Source: an uncultured Bacteroidales bacterium
GTDB lineage: Bacteria; Bacteroidota; Bacteroidia; Bacteroidales; UBA932
DNA: 64,000 nucleotides
Direction: 5' to 3'
Assembly: GCA_944326265.1 (NCBI GenBank)
Contig: CALVDE010000013.1
Location: forward strand, 1 to 64,000
A program made the position numbers and the translations under genes. Under the pieces are notes generated by a model. It worked only from the letters and a program-made list of their open reading frames with translations, ran no database searches and was not told the origin of the DNA. Positions 43,526-52,872 of the stretch are shown in pieces; position 1 is the first letter of the stretch; each line of letters starts with the position of its first letter.

Positions 43526-46489
43526 TCAGAATGCGATGTTGAACAGGAACTCGAAGTGGTTCCTGGTGGAGTTCCCGTCAGGACCTGTCCTGGCGTACCG
43601 TACTCCGGCACTGATGGGGAATGACAGTCGGATGATGTTGAAGTCCGCGAGAAGATCGGCTCCGTAGGACAGATAGTCCGTCCTTTCTGTTCCTGGGTTG
43701 AGTTCCATGCCGTAGTCTACGAATGGAATCAGCTGCAGACGCTTGAAGTACAGTACCGGGCCCAGCCGGAAGTCTCCCAGGTAGACGGGTACTGCATAGT
43801 CAGCGGAAAGGTTGATGTAGGTGTCGGCGAAACTGTAGCGGTTGTAGCCTCTGGGCAGTGTCGCCGTGGAAGTGGTCATGAGTCTGTCTTTTCCGAACTG
43901 CTGCTGGACAGCGAAACTGATCTTGAGTCCCTGCTGGCGGGTGATGCCGGGCAGATAAGCATATCCGTTTGCGTAGAAAAGATCCTTGAAATACCCGCCT
44001 TTGACCGGAGAGGAGACACCCCTTGCTGTAATGCCGAATCCCCATCTGGGGTATATCTGTGCCTGGGCGGTGGGAATCACCTGGCCGTATGAGAGACCGT
44101 ATTGGATCTGGTGTCTCATGAACGGAGTTCCGGTAGCCTGCTGAATGGAATTGTCAGACAGGCTGAAAGAGTAAATGTGATATTCGTCGTTGCTGAAAAG
44201 CCATGATACGAACGGGGTGAGGCTTCTGTACCAGCCTCTGCTGTTGAAACTCAGCGGCCAGTACAGCATGGCGCTTACTGACAGGAGCGGTGAGCGCAGG
44301 TTCTCCCGGACGGTCTGTGTGCCGAGAGTCAGGTCGAATCCGTGTGTCATGGTGTTCCGCTCGTTGACATCCAGACGTACTTCGGCGGAAAGGTTCCTGA
44401 AGAGTGCGGCATCGGCTGTGAAATGCCCGGAGTGGAACCAGCGTCCGGTGTTCCAGTCTCTGACATAGCCGTAGCTGAGACTGGTGGTGATGTCTCCCAG
44501 GGAGTTCTGGGACAGTATGGTCACACCGGGGGATGCTACCTGGGAGAACCGCTCGAAGGAGAAGGTCATGATGCGGTCCACGTCCACATAGACCGGGAAC
44601 CATGAGTGTATCCTGAAGGCGTGCAGCAGCTTGCTGTAACGTCTGGCCGGATACTTGCCGGTATCGAAGGTGTTGATCTCCACGGGTACGGTGCCCGATG
44701 AGTCCAGGAACAGGTCTGTCTGTGCGGTGAGGAATTCGGCCAGAGGATGGCTGTACGGGCGGTCAAAGCTCATTACTGTATCCTGCAGCCGGTCTGCTGC
44801 GGCGTATACCGGTCTGTAGCCTCCCAGTCCGTACTCGCAGTAGTAGAGCCTTCCGTTTTCTGAATCGAAATAAGGATAATCGGCTCCGTATTCCGAGTTG
44901 GTAAGACGCCGGAGAGTTCCCGAGTCCAGACTGTACCGGTATATGTTGACCACTCCGTCCAGATCGCTGGAGAAGTACAGGCTCCGTCCGTGGATTCTCA
45001 GTCCGGAGATGCTCTGACGCTGGGGGGCGATGATTTTGTGCCAGACACCGTCATGGAGTCTGAAGATGCCTATCCCGTCTTCGAGTATGACTGATGAGTA
45101 GATGGTGTCTCCGTCAAATACAGGCTCGCGTATCTGCCCTTGTCCGGGGGCTTTGTACCGTACCAGCGGAGAACCGTCCCGCGACGAGATGAGTGTCAGG
45201 TATGTGGATCCTTCGACAGGATATTCGGCCACGGCCAGAGTGTCGCCCGTGACAGAAGGAGCCGGGTTGAAATATTTTGTCCTTTGTCCCAGGGTTCGTG
45301 TGCGTCCCGTGCTGAGATCCAGGTACATTATTGTTGAGAAGTCTTCCAGGGCAGCGGGACCGCCGGAGACTGTCTCGCTCCAGTATATCTTGCTGTGACC
45401 GTCGTAGAACAGCCTGGATGACACCGGGTTGAAGTGTCTAAGGAAATGCTCCTTGCCGCAGCTGTCTATCATTATCATCTTGCGTGCGATCTCCATTCCC
45501 TCCTTGAGGGCCACGATGGAGCCGCCGCCTATGCTTACCGGGTCGGTGATCTCGGTGTACAGCCTGTCATTTTTTGCTTTCAGGCTGTGCGGACAGGTGA
45601 ACCGCCCTCTGGACAGATAGTCCTGCCGCCACATCTCTGTAAGCACTTTCTGCGAACGCCGGAACAGCACGGCGTCTGAAATGCCGGTCGCACCCTTTAT
45701 GGGGTCTATCAGTGTGCCGATGCTGTACCAGTCCCTGACTATTCCGCCCAGCATCCTTCCGGCCAGATCCGCATAGCCGGACTCATACCTGATGTAGCCT
45801 CCGTGCAGATACCCGAAAGTATATGCGCTGGGAGTGTAGTGCCGGTGGGAGCCAAGTACCAGACGGTCCCAGTTGCGGTAATCCCCGTTGAGATACATTG
45901 CTCTCATGTATTTTGTAAAATCGGCATTGCGGCCGCGTCCTCCGCCGGTCAGCTCTGTCTCTGTCATCACCGCGTCGCCCTCGAGCACGTGGGTGCTGAC
46001 GAAAAGACCTACGCCGAGTCCTGACACCTGCTCTCCCAGCAGATAGTAGAATACATTGTAGATGCCTTTTGTGAAATGCTCCATCTGGCCTGTGTGCCTT
46101 GATTCGTGGACGGTCAGATGCGCGGCCCATGAGTCGGGGTTGCTTCCGTATGGATCCGGGGAAGAGAACAGGTCCATCCGTTTCGGAGCCCATGCCACAG
46201 AACCGTTGCTCAGGGTGGTGTAGGGATGCAGGACGACAGGTATCGGGCGGGGGTTGATGTCGAGCCCCGCCATGACGGCGGGACGCATTTTCTCCAAAGT
46301 GTACAGGAACACTCTGGCCATGGAATCGGTCTCTTCGGGGAAGATAATCCTGTAATGGTCGGATGTGATTGACATCCAGCGGGCACGGCCCGGATCAGCT
46401 CCCAGTGTGTAGTACTGTCCGTGCAGCGTGGCGGATGTCAGTGCGGTCAGTATTATGGTCGATAAAATCAGTCTTCTGAGGTTCAACAT
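43526..46489 (-). CDS. Large envelope protein: HESRH motif, propeller-like middle, barrel-like end
   Basis: From the ATG at 46489 (987 residues) the protein has a signal peptide (residues 1-23, ending TLHGQ). A first domain carries the zinc-protease-like motif TVHESRHTGQMEH near residue 125. A long middle of PD40/TolB-like propeller blades follows (LYFSSDLDGVVNIYRY). The beta-rich last third looks like an outer-membrane barrel ending in EFLFNIAF, with a terminal phenylalanine. The H-x-x-x-H spacing lacks the usual HEXXH glutamate-histidine order only in part (HESRH fits HExxH). Proteolysis is possible but unproven. The start choice is supported by a TATCTTTG box just upstream. Confidence 0.7.
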   Translation of the reverse strand: MLNLRRLILSTIILTALTSATLHGQYYTLGADPGRARWMSITSDHYRIIFPEETDSMARVFLYTLEKMRPAVMAGLDINPRPIPVVLHPYTTLSNGSVAWAPKRMDLFSSPDPYGSNPDSWAAHLTVHESRHTGQMEHFTKGIYNVFYYLLGEQVSGLGVGLFVSTHVLEGDAVMTETELTGGGRGRNADFTKYMRAMYLNGDYRNWDRLVLGSHRHYTPSAYTFGYLHGGYIRYESGYADLAGRMLGGIVRDWYSIGTLIDPIKGATGISDAVLFRRSQKVLTEMWRQDYLSRGRFTCPHSLKAKNDRLYTEITDPVSIGGGSIVALKEGMEIARKMIMIDSCGKEHFLRHFNPVSSRLFYDGHSKIYWSETVSGGPAALEDFSTIMYLDLSTGRTRTLGQRTKYFNPAPSVTGDTLAVAEYPVEGSTYLTLISSRDGSPLVRYKAPGQGQIREPVFDGDTIYSSVILEDGIGIFRLHDGVWHKIIAPQRQSISGLRIHGRSLYFSSDLDGVVNIYRYSLDSGTLRRLTNSEYGADYPYFDSENGRLYYCEYGLGGYRPVYAAADRLQDTVMSFDRPYSHPLAEFLTAQTDLFLDSSGTVPVEINTFDTGKYPARRYSKLLHAFRIHSWFPVYVDVDRIMTFSFERFSQVASPGVTILSQNSLGDITTSLSYGYVRDWNTGRWFHSGHFTADAALFRNLSAEVRLDVNERNTMTHGFDLTLGTQTVRENLRSPLLSVSAMLYWPLSFNSRGWYRSLTPFVSWLFSNDEYHIYSFSLSDNSIQQATGTPFMRHQIQYGLSYGQVIPTAQAQIYPRWGFGITARGVSSPVKGGYFKDLFYANGYAYLPGITRQQGLKISFAVQQQFGKDRLMTTSTATLPRGYNRYSFADTYINLSADYAVPVYLGDFRLGPVLYFKRLQLIPFVDYGMELNPGTERTDYLSYGADLLADFNIIRLSFPISAGVRYARTGPDGNSTRNHFEFLFNIAF

Positions 46490-46493
46490 GTCG

Positions 46494-46501
46494 CAAAGAT
46501 A
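46494..46501 (-). promoter_or_regulatory. Putative -7 box for the large envelope protein
   Basis: Minus-strand TATCTTTG, 5 bases before the ATG at 46489, suggesting a nearly leaderless transcript. It is two bases from the divergent box. Confidence 0.45.
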
Positions 46502-46503
46502 GC

Positions 46504-46511
46504 TATATTTG
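46504..46511 (+). promoter_or_regulatory. Putative -7 box for the Na/Pi cotransporter
   Basis: TATATTTG, 18 bases before the ATG at 46529, back-to-back with the box at 46494-46501. Confidence 0.45.
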
Positions 46512-46528
46512 CGCAAATTAGCCGTTAA

Positions 46529-48220
46529 ATGAGCACAGTATTCCAGATTCTGACATTGTTGGGAGCATTGGGAATGTTCCTGTATGGAATGACCCTTATG
46601 AGCGAGGGGCTTCAAAAAGTGGCGGGCAGCCGTCTTAGGGCTATCCTGTCGGCGATGACAGCCAATTCTTTCACCCGTATACTGACAGGAACACTGATTA
46701 CTGCCATCATTCAGTCCTCGAGTGCTACAACGGTGATGATCGTCAGCTTCGTCAATGCCGGACTGCTCAGTCTGACGCAGGCGGTGGGCGTGATAATGGG
46801 CGCCAATATAGGTACCACGGTCACATCCTGGCTGATCTCCCTGCTGGGATTCACGGCCGACATCTCCACCCTTTCCATTCCCCTTATCGGCATAGGCTTC
46901 GCGCTTATGATGTTCAAGTCCCAGAAGCGCAAGAACATCGGTGAGATGGTCATTGGCTTCGCAATGCTGTTCCTCGGCCTCAGTTTCCTGAAGGACTCGG
47001 TGCCGGATCTCAGCGCCAATCCGGAGGCGATAGCATTCATCCAGAAGTGGACGGACTGGGGATTCTTCTCAGTGCTGATATTCGTGCTTGTGGGTACGGT
47101 CATGACCATAGTCCTGCAGTCCTCAAGTGCGACCGTGGCTCTTACACTGGTAATGGCAAGCCAGGGATGGATACCCTTCGAGATAGCCGCAGCCATGGTG
47201 CTCGGAGAGAACATAGGTACGACCATCACTGCTAATATAGCGGCTTCCGTGGGCAACATATCCGCCAAGAGGGCGGCCCTGGCCCACACCGTCTTCAATG
47301 TCTTCGGAGTGATATGGGTGCTGGCTCTTTACAGACCTTTCCTGTGGCTGGTCTCCAAGATAGTCGTAGGACTTGGCGGAGAGGACCCTTTCACCTCATC
47401 GGCATCCCTGCTCTATGCCATATCCACCGTACATACTCTGTTCAATCTTCTCAACACATGCATACTCGTATGGTTCACTCCTCAGATAGTCAAACTTGTG
47501 ACCTGGGTACTGAAAGGACATAAGGACGAGGAGGAGGTGTTCCGTCTCAGATATATTCAGGGCGGTATGATGAGCACTGCCGAGCTGTCTCTTGAGCAGG
47601 CGGAGCAGGAGGTGGTCCATTTCTCCGAGATAGTCAGGAAGCAGTATGTCTATGCGCGTCAGGCTGTGAACGAAGCGGATGACGAAGCCCGTTTCGATAC
47701 GCTCTTCAAGAAACTGGAGCACTACGAACAGATTACCGACCGCATTGAGTTCGAGATAGCCAAGTACCTCAGTAATATCGGGGAAGGCGAGCTAAGTCAG
47801 GAAGGAACCGCCAAGATGCACGCCATGTACAAGATCATCAGCGAGCTTGAGAGCATCGGGGACTCAGGTTTCAATATAGGCCGTATCCTGCAACGCAAGA
47901 ACATGCATGGTCAGAGGTTCGATGAGGTGACAGTCAAGAAATTGAACCATATGCTCGACCTTGTGGATGTGGCTCTGGATGTTATGACATCTAATCTCAA
48001 GCAAGGTTTCCAGTACATGATAAACATATCCAACGCCCAGGATGCGGAGCATGATATCAATGAGTACCGTGACAACTTGAAAGAGGAGCATCTGCGTCAC
48101 ATAGAGGCGGAGGAGAGCGGTTATCTGCGGGGTGTCTACTATATGGATCTTATATCTGAGTGCGAACGGGTAGGAGATTTTGTCATCAATGTGTCCGAAG
48201 CTTTGGTGGAGGTCAATTAG
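46529..48220 (+). CDS. Na+/Pi cotransporter family protein with PhoU-like domain
   Basis: The 563-residue protein has two inverted membrane repeats, each with the substrate motif QSSSAT (IIQSSSATTVMIV and VLQSSSATVALTL) and G-ANIGTT / G-ENIGTT elements. A cytoplasmic PhoU-like helical domain follows (about residues 340-563). It should import phosphate with sodium, with the PhoU part modulating activity. No pho-regulon genes adjoin. It is divergent from the large envelope protein, with nearly touching promoters. Confidence 0.9.
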   Translation: MSTVFQILTLLGALGMFLYGMTLMSEGLQKVAGSRLRAILSAMTANSFTRILTGTLITAIIQSSSATTVMIVSFVNAGLLSLTQAVGVIMGANIGTTVTSWLISLLGFTADISTLSIPLIGIGFALMMFKSQKRKNIGEMVIGFAMLFLGLSFLKDSVPDLSANPEAIAFIQKWTDWGFFSVLIFVLVGTVMTIVLQSSSATVALTLVMASQGWIPFEIAAAMVLGENIGTTITANIAASVGNISAKRAALAHTVFNVFGVIWVLALYRPFLWLVSKIVVGLGGEDPFTSSASLLYAISTVHTLFNLLNTCILVWFTPQIVKLVTWVLKGHKDEEEVFRLRYIQGGMMSTAELSLEQAEQEVVHFSEIVRKQYVYARQAVNEADDEARFDTLFKKLEHYEQITDRIEFEIAKYLSNIGEGELSQEGTAKMHAMYKIISELESIGDSGFNIGRILQRKNMHGQRFDEVTVKKLNHMLDLVDVALDVMTSNLKQGFQYMINISNAQDAEHDINEYRDNLKEEHLRHIEAEESGYLRGVYYMDLISECERVGDFVINVSEALVEVN

Positions 48221-48389
48221 TGCAGGGAAGGTGTCTTTGGTACTGCGAACGGAAGACTTGACGTAAATGTCTGCAAGACAAATATCTGATGAAAACTGCA
48301 ATTTAGGGCGGCGGATAACTTGTCTGTATGGGACATTGTGTGGAAATATTTGCTTATCTTAGCACGATTAAACCCTATAACCTGTCTAT

Positions 48390-50120
48390 ATGTCTGAAAA
48401 CAGAACCGTAAAAACACCGTGGTATCCCTACACTGAGGGAGTGCCCGTGCATCTGGATTATTTCAAGGGCTCTATGTTCGACATGGTTGCTTCCGTCGCT
48501 GCCCGTTACCCCAAGAACGTAGCCTTTGACTTCATGGGCAAATCCACCACGTATGCAAAGATGGTCAAGAAGATAGAGCAGTGCGCGAAGGCTCTGAAGA
48601 CTATCGGCATACGAAAGGGAGACTGCGTGACCATCGCCATGCCCAACTGCCCCCAGGCCATCTATATGTTCTATGCGATCAACCTGGTAGGCGGCATTGC
48701 CAGTATGGTGCACCCGCTTTCGAGCGAGAAGGAGATAGAGTTCTATCTGAACGAATCCAACAGCATTACGGTCATCACCCTCGACCAGTTCTACGGCAAG
48801 ATAGAGGCCATACGCAAGAATACCGGCATAGTCAACGTCATACTCGCCCGCATCAAGGACGAACTGGCCCAGCCCCTGAAGACCGGCTACATGATTACCG
48901 AGGGCTACAAGATAGCCAGAATACCAAAGGATGCTCCTGTCATCACCTGGAAGGACTTCATGAAGCTTTCGAAGTGCTGTTTCTACAATTACAAGGTGGA
49001 ACGCGACGACAATGATCCGGCCGTCATCCTTTACTCCGGCGGAACTACAGGTACGACGAAGGGCATCATGCTCACCAACCGTAACTTCAATGCCCTCGCC
49101 GAGCAGGTCATCGCCACCAATCCTATGTTCGGCCCCGGGGACAAGATGCTGGCCGCCATGCCTGTATTCCACGGCTTCGGCCTCGGTGTCTGCATTCACA
49201 CGATGCTGGCCAAGGGCGGCAGGTGCGTTCTCGTGCCCCGCTTCACCCCCAAGAGTTATTCCAAGCTGATTACCAAGAACAAATGCAACTTCATCGCCGG
49301 CGTGCCTACCTTATACGAGGCCATGCTGCGTCTGCCCAATATGGAGAAAGCCGATTTCTCCCACCTCAAGGGCGTATTCTCCGGCGGAGACTCCCTGTCC
49401 ATAGAACTGAAGAAGAAGATGGACAAGTTCCTTGCAGACCATAAGGCCACCATCAAGGTGCGCGAGGGTTACGGCACCACCGAGTGCGTCACCGCCTGCT
49501 GCCTGACTCCGGTCAAGCTCCAGAAGGAGGGCAGCATCGGCATACCTTTCCCCGACACCTATTTCAAGATAGTGAAACCGGATACCGAAGAGGAGCTGCC
49601 CTACGGAGAAGAGGGTGAGATCGTGCTCTCCGGCCCCACCGTCATGCTCGGCTACTACGGCAAGCCCGAGGAGACTGCCAGGACCCTGCGCAAGCACGCC
49701 GACGGCCTGACCTGGCTCTACACCGGAGACCTGGGCTGCATGGACGACCAGGGATTCGTATATTTCAAGGGACGCATCAAGAGGATGATAGTCACTTCCG
49801 GCTACAACGTCTATCCCGCCCAGCTCGAGAACATCCTCGACGCCCACGAGAAGGTGCAGATGAGCTGCATCATCGGTGTGCCTGATCCTTACAAGATGCA
49901 GAAAGTCAAGGCTTTCGTCATGCTCCGTCCCGGCAACGAGCCTACTCAGGAGACCAAGGACGAGCTCCTGGCCTACTGCCGCAAGTACATCGCCAAGTAC
50001 GCCATGCCCTACGACATCGAGTTCCGCAGCGAGCTGCCCAAGACCCTGGTCGGTAAGGTGGCCTACCGCGTGCTCGAAGAGGAAGAGGCCAGGAAAAACC
50101 AGGCTGCTGACCAAAAGTAA
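48390..50120 (+). CDS. AMP-forming acyl-CoA ligase (fatty acid-CoA ligase-like)
   Basis: The 576-residue adenylate-forming enzyme has the P-loop YSGGTTGTTKGI, the EGYGTTECVT motif A5, YTGDLG, and the hinge/core FKGRIKRMIVTSGYNVYP with a C-terminal lysine region (KTLVGKVAYR). It should activate a fatty or other carboxylic acid to its CoA thioester. It is followed 5 bases later by a PlsC-type acyltransferase, so activation and transfer into lipid is a sensible pair, much like the Aas system. Chain-length preference is not evident. Confidence 0.88.
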   Translation: MSENRTVKTPWYPYTEGVPVHLDYFKGSMFDMVASVAARYPKNVAFDFMGKSTTYAKMVKKIEQCAKALKTIGIRKGDCVTIAMPNCPQAIYMFYAINLVGGIASMVHPLSSEKEIEFYLNESNSITVITLDQFYGKIEAIRKNTGIVNVILARIKDELAQPLKTGYMITEGYKIARIPKDAPVITWKDFMKLSKCCFYNYKVERDDNDPAVILYSGGTTGTTKGIMLTNRNFNALAEQVIATNPMFGPGDKMLAAMPVFHGFGLGVCIHTMLAKGGRCVLVPRFTPKSYSKLITKNKCNFIAGVPTLYEAMLRLPNMEKADFSHLKGVFSGGDSLSIELKKKMDKFLADHKATIKVREGYGTTECVTACCLTPVKLQKEGSIGIPFPDTYFKIVKPDTEEELPYGEEGEIVLSGPTVMLGYYGKPEETARTLRKHADGLTWLYTGDLGCMDDQGFVYFKGRIKRMIVTSGYNVYPAQLENILDAHEKVQMSCIIGVPDPYKMQKVKAFVMLRPGNEPTQETKDELLAYCRKYIAKYAMPYDIEFRSELPKTLVGKVAYRVLEEEEARKNQAADQK

Positions 50121-50125
50121 ACTGA

Positions 50126-51331
50126 ATGAGGTCAGGCAGTTCAAAGATTACCAAAGGCGTGGGCTTCCAGCGCGGAGTCTACGCCATTTGCCGTACATTC
50201 GTAGGCCCTTTCGTCAACATTATCCTGCATATAAAGTACAAACCGTGCAAGGTGCGCAGCCGTACCTTCCTGTGCCTGGGCAACCACACCCAGAACCTCG
50301 ATCCTGCCCTTATGGTCATCGGCACCCGGAGGCACATGCGTTTCGTGGCCAATGCCTCCCTGACCCGTGGCATAGCAGGATTCTTTCTCAACCCCCTCTT
50401 CGGCATTATCCCCAGAGAAAAAGGGGCCAAGGGAGATGTCGCGATAGCTTCAATTGAAGCCAATCTGCGGGCCGGAGTGTCTGTGGGAATGTTCCCCGAG
50501 GGCAACCGCAGCTGGGACGGCGAGACCGAATTCATATCGCCCCGCACCGCCGCCTTGGTCAAGGACACCGGTGTGGCCCTGCTGACCTACCGTCTCACCG
50601 GAGGCTATCTGCTGCGTCCGAGGTGGGCCGACCATAAGCGCAAGGGGCCGATGTATGGAGAATTGGTGCACGAATACACTCCTGAGGAGCTTGCAGGGAT
50701 GACGGTCGAAGAGGTCTATGAGGCCATATGCCGGGATTTGTACGTCAATGCTTACGAGACTCAGGCCGCCAGCGGGGCGTTGTACCGTGGAAAGGCCCTG
50801 GCGGAGGGACTGCAGTATGCGGCCTACCTCTGCCCGCACTGCCTTCGCTTCGGTACGGTACAGACCTCCGGGGACAATATCAGCTGTGACTGCGGACTGT
50901 CCGCCCGCCTGCTTGAGACAGGATGGTTTGAGAAGGGGGAGAATATGCCTTTTGATAATTTTTCCCAGTGGAACCGCTTCCAGAAGCGCTGGGTGCATGA
51001 GCACTGCGCGGAGCTCAGGCAGCAGACCGCGGAACCGATAGTCCACGACGACGGCTGCTTCAAGCTGACGTTGAAAAAGGACGGTGTCTTCACCCACTTG
51101 TCCGACAATGCGTCTGTGGCCATGTACGGCGACCGGCTGGAGATATTCTACGGTGATCAGAAGATAGTCTACAGCATCGGGGACATCACCGGTTACGGCA
51201 CATTCCTGTCCCGCTCGATGTATTTCAACTGCGGCCCGTCCGTCCGCTATCAGCTCATCGCCACCAAGCCCGTCTCCACCCTCAAATACTACGCTCTCTG
51301 GCGCGGTCTTTCCGGCCGCGAGTACCTTTAG
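50126..51331 (+). CDS. PlsC-type acyltransferase with C-terminal zinc-ribbon-like domain
   Basis: The first 200 residues form a lysophospholipid acyltransferase domain with NHTQNLD (HX4D) and FPEGNRSWDG. The rest (about 200-401) is unusual: CPHC and later CDC form a possible zinc ribbon around residues 235-257, followed by a beta-rich domain with VAMYGDRLEIFYGDQ that looks PH-like. It probably acylates a lysophospholipid or similar acceptor at the inner membrane. It follows the acyl-CoA ligase closely, so the two likely act in sequence. The role of the tail is unknown. Confidence 0.8.
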   Translation: MRSGSSKITKGVGFQRGVYAICRTFVGPFVNIILHIKYKPCKVRSRTFLCLGNHTQNLDPALMVIGTRRHMRFVANASLTRGIAGFFLNPLFGIIPREKGAKGDVAIASIEANLRAGVSVGMFPEGNRSWDGETEFISPRTAALVKDTGVALLTYRLTGGYLLRPRWADHKRKGPMYGELVHEYTPEELAGMTVEEVYEAICRDLYVNAYETQAASGALYRGKALAEGLQYAAYLCPHCLRFGTVQTSGDNISCDCGLSARLLETGWFEKGENMPFDNFSQWNRFQKRWVHEHCAELRQQTAEPIVHDDGCFKLTLKKDGVFTHLSDNASVAMYGDRLEIFYGDQKIVYSIGDITGYGTFLSRSMYFNCGPSVRYQLIATKPVSTLKYYALWRGLSGREYL

Positions 51332-52293
51332 AGTCTTTCGAGCTGAAGCATCAGCATGTTCGGGGAGATGTCCTTGAACAGGACTTTCTTGTCGCGGTCC
51401 AGCAGATAAAGGGAGGGAATGGCGCGGACATCGTAGACGAGGTTGTCGCGGATGGTCAGATCCTGGTTGTAACCGGTAATCCATTCCTCCGGGTAGTCGG
51501 ACAGTCCCTTGAACCATTCAGCCACGTCCTCGTCGATGTAGATGCTGAGCAGTCTCATACTGCCGTCCTGTACCATGGCACTGATCAGAGGACTGTTTTT
51601 CAGCATAACGATAATATCCCGGCAGGCCGGGCATCCGGGGTTGGAGAACAGCAGGAGAGTGAATTCGCTTTGGGTTTCGTAGAGGCTGTGCAGACGGCCC
51701 TTGGCATCGGTGTATGTAAAATCAGCCGCATATGCTCCCGGCGCATTGTTCCTGCATGTACTCAGTTGCTGCTGATAATAGCTGCTGTAATGCTCACCGG
51801 TGCGTCTGGTGCTGAGGATACTTTCCACTACCGGGATATAAAAGCCCTCGTTGCGCAGCTCCGACAGGGGATTCCACAGGGCGGATTCCATGGTGGAGGT
51901 GAACCAGTCGTAGATGTGTCCGGCGGTATCCTGTTCTAAGGAGGCTTCGGCCAGGGACATCAGATGTGCCTGGGCTTTGAGTGCCTTGTCGTAGGGAACG
52001 GACCAGAGGGCGAGAAGGTATTCTCTTACGGCTGCGGTCATTTCCGGCTCTCTTACTCCGCCGATCAGAGTGTCCGATATGCCGTTCCATGCAGCAGTCG
52101 AGTCAAAGTATCTGTTCCAGTAATGCGATGCGGCATACTCAGCCGCTTCCTGCCCAGTGAGCATGGTGGGTACTGACACATACGGGAAAGCCTGCGGGCC
52201 TTTTTCTACGGCCTCCTTATGAAAATTACACCCGCATACGAACGCGGGTGTAATTGCCAAAAAAAGTAAAGTTATGAAAAAAGATTTATTCAT
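51328..52293 (-). CDS. Thioredoxin-like lipoprotein (DUF5106 type)
   Basis: The 321-residue protein has a signal peptide and possible lipobox (VCGC near residue 22). A helical domain of about 165 residues resembles DUF5106, and a thioredoxin fold follows with NPGCPACRDI (CxxC) and the cis-proline segment AIPSLYLLD. It likely acts in the periplasm in thiol exchange or reductive repair. Its stop overlaps the convergent PlsC gene by 4 bases. Its signal-peptide codons contain a strong hairpin that could be the terminator of the tRNA-Gln just upstream. Confidence 0.78.
   Translation of the reverse strand: MNKSFFITLLFLAITPAFVCGCNFHKEAVEKGPQAFPYVSVPTMLTGQEAAEYAASHYWNRYFDSTAAWNGISDTLIGGVREPEMTAAVREYLLALWSVPYDKALKAQAHLMSLAEASLEQDTAGHIYDWFTSTMESALWNPLSELRNEGFYIPVVESILSTRRTGEHYSSYYQQQLSTCRNNAPGAYAADFTYTDAKGRLHSLYETQSEFTLLLFSNPGCPACRDIIVMLKNSPLISAMVQDGSMRLLSIYIDEDVAEWFKGLSDYPEEWITGYNQDLTIRDNLVYDVRAIPSLYLLDRDKKVLFKDISPNMLMLQLERL
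52220..52255 (-). terminator. Terminator-like hairpin inside signal-peptide codons
   Basis: A perfect 12-base stem (aattacacccgc with gcgggtgtaatt) and an 8-base loop are followed on the minus strand by TTTT. It lies about 50 bases after the tRNA-Gln 3' end and inside codons 13-23 of the lipoprotein gene. It may end the tRNA transcript or attenuate the gene. Confidence 0.5.
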
Positions 52294-52306
52294 CGGTGTA
52301 AAGTAG

Positions 52307-52377
52307 TTGACCTAAGAGGATTCGAACCTCTACAGACAGAACCAAAATCTGTAGTGCTACCATTACACCATAGGTCA
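52307..52377 (-). tRNA. tRNA-Gln (anticodon TTG)
   Basis: A 71-base cloverleaf is seen on the minus strand: acceptor tgaccta with taggtca, D-arm with taatggtagca, anticodon stem acaga/tctgt around loop ttttggt (TTG), and T-arm gaggttcgaatcctc. No CCA is encoded. The lipoprotein gene starts 13 bases downstream. Confidence 0.95.
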
Positions 52378-52387
52378 ATACCGGGTG

Positions 52388-52395
52388 CAAAGTTA
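52388..52395 (-). promoter_or_regulatory. Putative -7 box for tRNA-Gln
   Basis: Minus-strand TAACTTTG, 11 bases before the tRNA 5' end. Confidence 0.5.
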
Positions 52396-52404
52396 CACAT
52401 TTTT

Positions 52405-52869
52405 TTAAAACGTCGGCAGGCTGTCGCCGAAAATGTAGTAGAGTGCCAGCCAGAAAGCGAAGCGGGTGCCCTTGCCGATGAGCATGAACAGGGCACACTT
52501 GCCGAAGTGCAGCTTGTAGAAGCCCAGGCCGATGGCGAAGACATCGCCCACGAAGGGCAGCCAGGTCAGGAAGGCCAGCAGTGAGCCGTACTTGTCTATT
52601 TTCGACTTCTGCTTCAGCAGGGTCTCCTCCTTGACATGGAACCACTTCTCTATCCACTCCCATTTGCCGATACGGCCTATCCAGTAGGAGGTCAGGCCTC
52701 CCAGCCAGTTGCCGGCGGTGGCGCATATCCACGATACCACCGGGTCTCCTCCTGCGATGAGGATGCCTACGATGAGGAAATCCGATGAGAACGGGACGAT
52801 GGTGGCGGCCACGAAAGCTCCGATGAAAAGGCCGATGTAGCCGAGGTCGAGCAGAAATTCCAATTCCAT
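52405..52869 (-). CDS. DedA/YqaA-like VTT-domain membrane protein
   Basis: The 154-residue protein has four or five membrane segments and the family pattern FSSDFLIVG, GNWLGGLTSYWIGR and FLTWLPFVGDVFAIGLG. It resembles the small YqaA branch of the DedA/VTT family, whose members flip or transport lipids or support membrane potential. It follows tadA by 3 bases on the same strand. Substrate is unknown. Confidence 0.85.
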   Translation of the reverse strand: MELEFLLDLGYIGLFIGAFVAATIVPFSSDFLIVGILIAGGDPVVSWICATAGNWLGGLTSYWIGRIGKWEWIEKWFHVKEETLLKQKSKIDKYGSLLAFLTWLPFVGDVFAIGLGFYKLHFGKCALFMLIGKGTRFAFWLALYYIFGDSLPTF

Positions 52870-52872
52870 CGC

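Noticed and set aside
50450..51517. 355-codon minus-strand frame
   Set aside because: Antisense to the PlsC gene, which carries both catalytic motifs.
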